Source: an uncultured Microcaldota archaeon
GTDB lineage: Archaea; Micrarchaeota; Micrarchaeia; Burarchaeales; Fermentimicrarchaeaceae
NCBI GenBank assembly: GCA_903884505.1
Contig: CAISET010000016.1
Coordinates: 1 to 64,000, forward strand
Reading direction: 5' to 3'
Length of the DNA: 64,000 nucleotides
Shown: positions 58,502-64,000 of the stretch, piece after piece
Layout: each line of letters opens with the position of its first letter
Numbering within the stretch: position 1 is the first letter of the stretch
Position numbers and translations under genes: made by a program
Notes under the pieces: model-generated
Seen by the model: only the letters and a program-made list of their open reading frames with translations
Told to the model about the DNA's origin: nothing
The model's database searches: none

Positions 58502-58536
58502 TATATACAGTATATATTAGAATATATTCGATATAT
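58502..58536. promoter_or_regulatory. Cluster of three AT dyads, probable operator and promoters
   Basis: Three overlapping inverted repeats: TATATA-CAG-TATATA (58502-58516), ATATATT-AG-AATATAT (58512-58527) and ATATAT-TCG-ATATAT (58522-58536). Their centres are about 10 bp apart. The block lies 48 bp from the start of the PhoU/AbrB gene and 57 bp from the ATG at 58593, and is far more AT-rich than the rest of the window. TATA boxes for both directions are in it. Confidence 0.65.
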
Positions 58537-58592
58537 ACGAAAGGTGCGAAAATGCGATAATAAGATATTGGCGGGGCGAGGAAAGTGCGTCA

Positions 58593-58928
58593 ATGCTGAT
58601 GTTACCGCTGAAGCCGCACTTTCCCGCCGCGCTGCTGATGTTCACGCTGGTTTCGCTAATGGCGTTCGAGCCCAGCCTCGACAACAGGATCCTCTATGCC
58701 GGGGCGATCGCAATCGTCTTCACCGCGTTTCTCATCCTATTCGCGGTGGAGTATGAGATTGTCGGCAGGGCCGGCTGGCGCAAGCACGCGGAGATGCAGG
58801 TAAGCGCTGCGAAGGCTGGGCAGCAGGCAAGGAAGGCGGAAAAGCCTGAGCCAGCCGACAAAAAGGACTGGATTCCGCGGGTCAGGCTGAGCGGAAGGCT
58901 AACGGAAGCAACACCGGAATATGGATGA
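58593..58928 (+). CDS. Small two-helix membrane protein
   Basis: A 111-aa protein with two hydrophobic helices (about residues 9-26 and 33-52, LLMFTLVSLMAF and ILYAGAIAIVFTAFLILFAV), then a basic, Ala/Lys-rich cytoplasmic tail with WIPRVRLSGRLTEATPEYG. No family recognised. It is divergent from the PhoU/AbrB gene across the AT dyads and may be its target. Start ATG at 58593; an ATG two codons later is possible. Confidence 0.6.
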   Translation: MLMLPLKPHFPAALLMFTLVSLMAFEPSLDNRILYAGAIAIVFTAFLILFAVEYEIVGRAGWRKHAEMQVSAAKAGQQARKAEKPEPADKKDWIPRVRLSGRLTEATPEYG

Positions 58929-59000
58929 GCCTTATTAACCCTGGGCACGTTAAAGAGAAACCGTTAGCGCCGGAAAGAAGGCGGATTGCCAGGTGATGGA

Positions 59001-60056
59001 ATGCTTTTGACGCCAGGGCCGGTTGAGCTTGCCCCTGAGATTAACAGGGCGCAGACCAGGAAGCTCATCCACCACAGGACCCCGGAATACAGGGAGATGC
59101 ACAAGCGCATCGTGGGGATGGCGAGGGAGTTCTTCGGGAGCGACGAGGCCTACGTTATTACCGGGAGCGGAACGGCTGGGCTTGAGGCTGGGATTGCAAG
59201 CCTTGCGAATGAGAAGGATTCGATTTTCATCCCGCACAACGGGAAGTTCGGGGAAAGGCTTGTCGAGATTTCAAAGGTATTCTGCCCGAAAGTCGTTGCC
59301 AAGAAGTTCGAGTACGGGAAGGGAATCAATCTCGAGCGGGTGAAGGCGGAGATTGATGCGGCTAAGCCGACGATGGTTGCGTTTGTATATTGTGAGACCA
59401 GTACTGGAGTGAGCAACAGGGCGAAGGAGATAGCCGCGTATGCGAAGAAGAGCGGCGCGCTTGTGTTCGTGGATGCGGTAAGCGCAGCCGGGGGCCACGA
59501 GTTCGATGCGAAGGGCTGGGGCGTGGATTACGTTGTCACTGGCTCGCAGAAGGCGCTCGGCGCGCCGCCGGGGCTTGCGCTTGTGGGGCTGAACAAGGAG
59601 GCGCTTGCAAAAATTGCTTCAAATTCGCCGAAGGCTTATTACCTGGATTTGAGGAAGTTCGCGAAGGCGCAGGACAAGTGGGAAACGCCGGACACGCCAG
59701 CCGTCACGCTGATGTACTCCCTGGAGGAGGCGCTCGATATCGCCTTCAGGGAAGGGATTGCGAAGCGGATTGAGAGGCACAGGAAGGCGGGCGAGATGGT
59801 GAGGCGAAGGCTCGGGGAGATGGGATTCACGATGTTCGCCGAGAAGGGGTATGAGTCGAATACGGTTACGGCGTTCAAGGTCGCTTCGCCGGAGCAGGAG
59901 GAGAGGATAAGGAAGGGGCTGCTCAAGGAGGAGGACATCCTCATCTCGGGCGGGCAGGGAGAGATGAAGGGGAAGATTCTAAGAATTGGGCATATGGGCA
60001 ACTTTAGGCAGGAAGATTTGGAAAGATGTTTGAATGCAATTGGAAGGCTGAAGTGA
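59001..60056 (+). CDS. Class V aminotransferase (serine-pathway type)
   Basis: A 351-aa PLP enzyme of the alanine-glyoxylate/serine-pyruvate aminotransferase family. It starts MLLTPGPVELAPEINRAQTR, has the cofactor stretch ITGSGTAGLEAGIASL, and the Lys Schiff-base site in VVTGSQKALGAPPGLAL. It precedes serA by 13 bp, and the seryl-tRNA synthetase gene follows, so it most likely acts as phosphoserine aminotransferase in serine synthesis. That is drawn from gene order. The ATG at 59001 has AGGTGATGG just upstream. Confidence 0.9.
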   Translation: MLLTPGPVELAPEINRAQTRKLIHHRTPEYREMHKRIVGMAREFFGSDEAYVITGSGTAGLEAGIASLANEKDSIFIPHNGKFGERLVEISKVFCPKVVAKKFEYGKGINLERVKAEIDAAKPTMVAFVYCETSTGVSNRAKEIAAYAKKSGALVFVDAVSAAGGHEFDAKGWGVDYVVTGSQKALGAPPGLALVGLNKEALAKIASNSPKAYYLDLRKFAKAQDKWETPDTPAVTLMYSLEEALDIAFREGIAKRIERHRKAGEMVRRRLGEMGFTMFAEKGYESNTVTAFKVASPEQEERIRKGLLKEEDILISGGQGEMKGKILRIGHMGNFRQEDLERCLNAIGRLK

Positions 60057-60069
60057 CGGGGTGGGTGGG

Positions 60070-60960
60070 ATGATTAAGATAGTTGTTGCGGACAAGCTTG
60101 ATACGGAGACAATAGTGGATATGAAGATGAGGTGGGGAGTCGTTGATTTGGCGGACAGGCCAGGGGATTTGCTGAGGGAGCTTGCTGATGCGGATGCGCT
60201 CGTTGTGAGGAGCAGGACGAAGGTTACGAAGGAGATTCTGGATGCTGGAAAGAGATTGAAGGCGGTTGCGAGGGCAGGGGTTGGGCTGGACAACATCGAT
60301 ACTGCGGAATGCGCGCGTAGGAATGTTCTGGTCATCAACACGCCGGGCGCGGCAACCGTTTCTGTCGCGGAGCTTGCGATAGGCCTCATGCTCTCAGTTT
60401 TAAGGAAGATTCCGAAGGCCGATGCTGGGATGAAGGCGAAGAAATGGGAGAAGAAAGACCTGACCGGCTCGGAGCTGTTCGGCAAGACCGTGGGGATAGT
60501 CGGGTTCGGCAAGATAGGGAAGGCCGTGGCCGAGAGGATTCTCCCATTCGGAGTGACGGTGCTTGCCATGGACCCGCATCCGAAGCCTTCGCCCGCGTAC
60601 AGCTTCGTGTCGCTTGAGGAGCTGCTCAGGCAGAGCGATATCGTCACGCTGCACACCGCACTCACCGAAGAGACGAGGGGGATGCTCAGCAGGGAGAGGA
60701 TTGCGCTGATGAAGCCGGGTGCGGTCCTGGTGAATACCGCGCGCGGGGCTTTGGTTGACGAGGATGCGCTCTACGACTCGCTGAAGGGCGGGAAGCTCGC
60801 CGGTGCGGGGATTGACGTCTATTCGGAGGAGCCTTATTCCAGTAAGCTGTGCGAGCTGGGAAATGTCGTGCTGACTCCGCACCTCGGCGGGGATACGGCT
60901 GAGGGGCAGGCAAGGGTGGGGAAGGAATTAATAGAGAGGCTTACGGAAATCCTTGGGTAG
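60070..60960 (+). CDS. serA: D-3-phosphoglycerate dehydrogenase (short form)
   Basis: Oxidises 3-phosphoglycerate to 3-phosphohydroxypyruvate, the first step of serine synthesis. The 296-aa protein has the NAD-binding turn VGIVGFGKIGKAVAERI and the catalytic Arg and Glu in NTARGALVDEDAL and AGIDVYSEEP, with His in LTPHLGG. There is no C-terminal ACT domain, so no allosteric serine site of the usual type. The start is ATG at 60070. The stop is followed by serS (ATG 60969) after 8 bp. Confidence 0.94.
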   Translation: MIKIVVADKLDTETIVDMKMRWGVVDLADRPGDLLRELADADALVVRSRTKVTKEILDAGKRLKAVARAGVGLDNIDTAECARRNVLVINTPGAATVSVAELAIGLMLSVLRKIPKADAGMKAKKWEKKDLTGSELFGKTVGIVGFGKIGKAVAERILPFGVTVLAMDPHPKPSPAYSFVSLEELLRQSDIVTLHTALTEETRGMLSRERIALMKPGAVLVNTARGALVDEDALYDSLKGGKLAGAGIDVYSEEPYSSKLCELGNVVLTPHLGGDTAEGQARVGKELIERLTEILG

Positions 60961-60968
60961 TGGTTTCA

Positions 60969-62237
60969 ATGTTGGATATCAAGAAGATAAGGGAGAACCC
61001 TGACGAGCTGAGGAAAGCGCTCAAGGACAGGGGGCAAGAGGCGAAGGTAGTTGATGAAATCCTTAAGCTGGACTCGGAATGGCGCGAGCTGAGAAGCGCC
61101 TCCGACGAATTGAGGGCGAAGAAGAACAAGGTGACGCAGGAGATTGCGCTGCTGAAGAAGGAGAAGAAGGATGCCGAGCCGAATATTCACGAGATGCACA
61201 AGGTGAACGCCGAGCTGGATGGCCTGGCAAGGGGGGAGGCGGAGCAGGAGGGGAAGCTGCGCTGCGTGATGCTCACCATCCCGAACATCCCGCACTCCAG
61301 CGTGCCAAAGGGGACGAGCGATGCGGACAACCCGGTGATAAGGACATGGGGAGAGCCGCCGAAGTTCAGCTTCAAGCCCAGGGAGCACTGGGAGATTGCG
61401 CCAGAGCTTGGGATTATGGATTTCGAGCGGGGGGTCAAGCTCGCGGGCCATCGCTTTACGCTGCTCAGGGGGGATGGGGCGAAATTGGAGAGGGCGGTCA
61501 TCAACTTCTTCCTTGATGTGCACGAGAAGAACGGCTATACCGAGATTTTCCCGCCGCTGCTCGTGAATGAGAAGGCCGCAACGGGAACGGGGAACCTGCC
61601 GAAGTTCGCGGACCAGCTCTATTACTGCAACGAGGACAAGCTATACCTGATTCCTACCGCGGAAGTGCCGGTGACCAATATTTACATGGATGAGACAGTC
61701 CAGCGCGAGCAGCTGCCTATGCATTTCTGCGCTTACACCCCGTGCTTCAGGAGGGAGGCGGGCGAATACCAGCGGGACATCAAGGGGTATATGCGGCAGC
61801 ACCAGTTCAACAAAGTGGAGCTCGTGCACATCTGCGAGCCGAAAGATTCCTACGATGAATTGGAGCTCTTGACTAAAGAGGCGGAATTGGTCTTGCAGCT
61901 CCTGAAGCTTCCTTACACCGTCACGCCGCTCTGCACCGGTGACATGGGGTTCGCTTCTGCGAAGACCTATGATATCAATGTCTGGCTGCCGGGCCAGGGA
62001 AAGTACAGGGAGATTTCTTCATGCTCGAACTGCGAGGACTTCCAGGCGAGAAGGGCGAGCATCAGGTATTGGGATGAGAAGGGGAAGCCGCAGTTCGTGC
62101 ACACGCTCAACGGGAGCGGAATCGCCGTTGGAAGGACGGTGATTGCGATAATCGAGAATTACCAGCAGAAGGACGGCAGCATCGTCATTCCGGAAGCGCT
62201 AAGGCCGTATATGAAAGGAAGGGATAAGATTGTATAG
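60969..62237 (+). CDS. serS: Seryl-tRNA synthetase (bacterial/common type)
   Basis: Charges tRNA-Ser and tRNA-Sec-type acceptors with serine. The 422-aa class II protein begins with the long antiparallel coiled-coil arm (MLDIKKIRENPDELRKALKD and about 80 residues beyond). It has motif 2 CFRREAGEYQRDIKGYMRQH and motif 3 LNGSGIAVGRTVIAIIENYQ. This is the common form and not the methanogen-type SerRS. It closes a serine operon with the aminotransferase and SerA, tying serine supply to its use in translation. Confidence 0.96.
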   Translation: MLDIKKIRENPDELRKALKDRGQEAKVVDEILKLDSEWRELRSASDELRAKKNKVTQEIALLKKEKKDAEPNIHEMHKVNAELDGLARGEAEQEGKLRCVMLTIPNIPHSSVPKGTSDADNPVIRTWGEPPKFSFKPREHWEIAPELGIMDFERGVKLAGHRFTLLRGDGAKLERAVINFFLDVHEKNGYTEIFPPLLVNEKAATGTGNLPKFADQLYYCNEDKLYLIPTAEVPVTNIYMDETVQREQLPMHFCAYTPCFRREAGEYQRDIKGYMRQHQFNKVELVHICEPKDSYDELELLTKEAELVLQLLKLPYTVTPLCTGDMGFASAKTYDINVWLPGQGKYREISSCSNCEDFQARRASIRYWDEKGKPQFVHTLNGSGIAVGRTVIAIIENYQQKDGSIVIPEALRPYMKGRDKIV

Positions 62238-62270
62238 GAGGTTCAGGAACCAAGGATATGCCGACGACGA

Positions 62271-62333
62271 GCGCGAAGCGCGAGGAGGACGCGAATCGGC
62301 GAAGCCGATAGCGCCCTTTCGCCGAAGGCGAAA
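62271..62333 (+). repeat. Three consecutive GAA-loop hairpins
   Basis: GCGC-GAA-GCGC (62271-62281), ATCGGC-GAA-GCCGAT (62295-62309) and TTTCGCC-GAA-GGCGAAA (62317-62333) follow each other within 63 bp between serS and the next gene. All have a GAA loop. They are read without a stop in the frame of the downstream gene. Confidence 0.8.
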
Positions 62334-62346
62334 CGGGAGGCAACCA

Positions 62347-62619
62347 TTGGTTCTGAAGGGGCTGCGCGAATTCGTCCTCTCGCTCGTGCTTGCGAAGGAC
62401 AGAAGGACGCTTGAGTGGTGGCTGATTGCGATAGAGATTATGAGCGGCATAGGCGGGCTTGTGCTGCTCATAGTGCTCGTGCTTTTCGGGCTTGAGCTTT
62501 CGGATTTGCTGCTTGAGGTTAAGCTTGGGTTCTTCGCAGTCGTGCTTGCGGTCGGGCTCGGCATTTTAGCGCTCATGCAGCTATTGCTGGCAATCGAATG
62601 GAATACCAGGAAGAAATGA
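62347..62619 (+). CDS. Small two-helix membrane protein
   Basis: The downstream 91 codons encode GLREFVLSLVLAKDRRTLEW and two hydrophobic spans (MSGIGGLVLLIVLVLFGLEL, then FFAVVLAVGLGILALMQLLL), ending in NTRKK. No family is recognised. The frame is open back to a TTG at 62230 that overlaps serS, but the codons between 62262 and 62345 are hairpin modules giving an Arg/Glu-rich non-conserved segment. I take TTG at 62347 as start, with low certainty. Probably on the serine-operon transcript. Confidence 0.5.
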   Translation: MVLKGLREFVLSLVLAKDRRTLEWWLIAIEIMSGIGGLVLLIVLVLFGLELSDLLLEVKLGFFAVVLAVGLGILALMQLLLAIEWNTRKK

Positions 62620-62747
62620 TGGGGGGAACCGGCCTCCTGGTTTTTGCTTTCCTGCTTTTCGGCTGCTTCCGGCAGAAGGAATTCTCGCCCTACCGAGGGC
62701 AAATTTGGCGGGTTTAAAAGGATGCTCGTGCAAAAATCTTACGGTGA

Positions 62748-63953
62748 ATGCTTGTGGCTGACAGCGCAAAGCTGAGGTATGATCTGAGGAAGCAGCTCAA
62801 AATCCTCAGCGGGATAAGGGGGAGCGGAACCGAACTGATTTCGCTTTACTTGACCCCAGGCTATCCGATAGCGGAGGCGAGCAACAAGCTGAAGGCGGAG
62901 CACGGGCAGGCCTCCAATATAAAGTCGAAGTCTACGAGGGACAACGTGCAGGCCGCACTGAGCAAGATAATACAGTGGCTCAAGATGTTCCGCGAGCCGC
63001 CGCCAACTGGAATGGCGGTGTTCTGCGGGAACATCTCGAAGGACCCGGGGAGGCCCGATGTACAGCTTTTCTCCATAGTCCCTCCGGAGCCGCTGAGGAC
63101 GCAGTTCTACAGGTGCGACTCCACGTTCGTGCTCGACCCGCTTGAGGACATACTGGCAGTGAAGGACACGTATGGGCTTATTGTGATGGACGGGAGGGAG
63201 GCCACGATTGCAACTCTTAGGGGAAAAAACACCAACATCGTCCGAAGGCTGCATTCCACTGCGCATGCAAAAATTCGGAAGGGAGGGCAGTCGGCTAGGA
63301 GGTTCGAACGCCTGATCGAGGAGAGCATCGAGCTTTATTACAAGAGGATAGGGGCGGCGCTCGACGAGATTTTCGTGGGGATGCAGAACCTGAAGGGCAT
63401 AATAGTCGGCGGGCCGGGGCCGGCGAAGGAAGATTTCGTCAAGATGTCACCGTTCAACTACCAGCTGAAGATTTTGGGGGTGCTGGATACCGGTTATACG
63501 GAGGAGTATGGGGTGAAGGAGCTTACGGACAAGGCTGCGAGCGTCATCACCGAGCAGGGAACGATAAAGGAGAAGAAGCTTGTTGATTCCTTCGTGAAGG
63601 AAGTCGTGCAGGGAGGGCTCGCTGCCTATGGCGAGAAGGAGGTGCGCGAGGCGCTCGAAGCGGGGAAGGTCGAGACGCTGCTCGTCTCCGAGAAGCTTGA
63701 ATGGAAGAAGGCAAAATTCAAGTGCTCGAACTGCGGCAGGGAGGAGGAGAAGCTGGTGAAGGAGACACTCGACTACGACGATAACTGCGGCGGGAAGATG
63801 CGGTTTGTGGAGGCGAAGGATGTCGCGGATGAGCTGCTCGCGCTCGCGGAGCTTAAGGGCGTGAAGATTGAGATGATTTCAGCGGACACTTCAGAAGGGG
63901 CGCAGTTTCTGAACTCGTTCTTTGGCATGGGCGCATTTCTGAGGTATAGGTAG
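62748..63953 (+). CDS. prf1: Peptide chain release factor aRF1
   Basis: Recognises all three stop codons and triggers peptide release. The 401-aa protein has the NIKS loop at residues 57-60 (SNIKSKSTRDNVQAAL), the GGQ loop RKGGQSARRFERL in the middle domain, and a C-terminal domain with a zinc-like CSNC. The Gln in GGQ is the expected target of the Mtq2-like methyltransferase at 16002. ATG at 62748 or GTG at 62754 (MADSAKLRY) are both possible; the latter has GGTGA at a better distance. Confidence 0.97.
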   Translation: MLVADSAKLRYDLRKQLKILSGIRGSGTELISLYLTPGYPIAEASNKLKAEHGQASNIKSKSTRDNVQAALSKIIQWLKMFREPPPTGMAVFCGNISKDPGRPDVQLFSIVPPEPLRTQFYRCDSTFVLDPLEDILAVKDTYGLIVMDGREATIATLRGKNTNIVRRLHSTAHAKIRKGGQSARRFERLIEESIELYYKRIGAALDEIFVGMQNLKGIIVGGPGPAKEDFVKMSPFNYQLKILGVLDTGYTEEYGVKELTDKAASVITEQGTIKEKKLVDSFVKEVVQGGLAAYGEKEVREALEAGKVETLLVSEKLEWKKAKFKCSNCGREEEKLVKETLDYDDNCGGKMRFVEAKDVADELLALAELKGVKIEMISADTSEGAQFLNSFFGMGAFLRYR

Positions 63954-64000
63954 AGAACCTATCGGGGTATTGTTGAGATTGAGCAGTCCGAGAGGAAGTT

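Noticed and set aside
1-64000. CRISPR arrays, insertion sequences, prophage or integrase genes
   Set aside because: No regularly spaced repeats, transposase, integrase or capsid-like protein could be seen anywhere in the window.

Overview
This window is a compact, GC-rich stretch of an archaeal chromosome. It encodes archaeal RNA polymerase subunits (Rpo7, Spt4, RpoP), an Orc1/Cdc6 initiator, the exosome (Rrp4, Rrp41, Rrp42), a proteasome alpha subunit, aRF1, Nmd3, SBDS, archaeal HMG-CoA synthase, Dph2, SepF and the eukaryote-type ribosomal proteins eL41, eS26, eL43, eL15 and uL16. Promoters look like archaeal TATA boxes about 26-30 nt upstream of leaderless or short-leader starts, and many other starts follow a GGTGA Shine-Dalgarno sequence. 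The class III signal-peptide pilin, SepF and the bacterial-type SerRS would fit a DPANN-like or euryarchaeal lineage (Diapherotrites/Micrarchaeota style). That placement is inference. I see no rRNA, tRNA, CRISPR array, transposase or phage gene.

Layout. 0-3.4 kb: eL41 (cut by the window edge), NAD synthase, TyrRS, a HhH-GPD glycosylase and an ACT-domain protein. 3.4-6 kb: argG-argH, with a short ArgH. 6-9.4 kb: Fcf1-like PIN protein, proton pyrophosphatase, Rpo7 and Spt4. 9.4-9.6 kb: a dense non-coding array of short hairpins. 9.6-19 kb: site-2 protease, glycosyltransferase, phosphoesterase with eS26, HD hydrolase with Cdc6, SepF, and an overlapping run of tRNA/translation enzymes (TrmJ-like, HemK-like, Sua5/YrdC, PIN-ATPase-KH). 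18.9-20 kb: an unrecognised protein with five 29-residue repeats. 20-23.4 kb: a mevalonate-entry operon (regulator, HMG-CoA synthase, thiolase, DUF35). 23.4-26.4 kb: a putative zincin, a MidA-like methyltransferase, Nmd3 and a small basic protein. 26.4-31.3 kb: DUF2070 and three glycosyltransferases. 31.4-36.7 kb: beta-CASP RNase, a membrane-anchored winged-helix protein, ADP-forming acyl-CoA synthetase subunits and Mre11.

37.2-50.7 kb (minus strand) is the conserved archaeal exosome superoperon. In transcription order it reads eL15, Rpp30, Pop5, PsmA, SBDS, Rrp4, Rrp41, Rrp42, eL43, RpoP, Brix, Pcc1, prefoldin beta, DHH and Ogt. Here it is interrupted by TPR genes: a 478-aa protein between the two RNase P subunits, and a block of five genes plus a divergent zinc-ribbon/TPR-like/membrane gene between Pop5 and PsmA. 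50.9-64 kb: small zinc protein, uL16, PEP synthase, Dph2, a pilin-like protein, UMP kinase, a PhoU/AbrB regulator facing a small membrane protein across an AT-dyad region, then a serine operon (class V aminotransferase, SerA, SerRS), a small membrane protein and aRF1.

Metabolic picture: acetyl-CoA can yield ATP through the ADP-forming acyl-CoA synthetase, enter isoprenoid lipids through thiolase/HMG-CoA synthase, or be reached from pyruvate-level carbon that PEP synthase returns to gluconeogenesis. Pyrophosphate is used for proton pumping. The least explained material is (i) a dispersed family of tiny GAA/TTC-loop hairpins in intergenic gaps, (ii) the TPR insertion in the exosome superoperon, (iii) the 29-residue repeat protein, and (iv) several leader-scale RNA or DNA structures.
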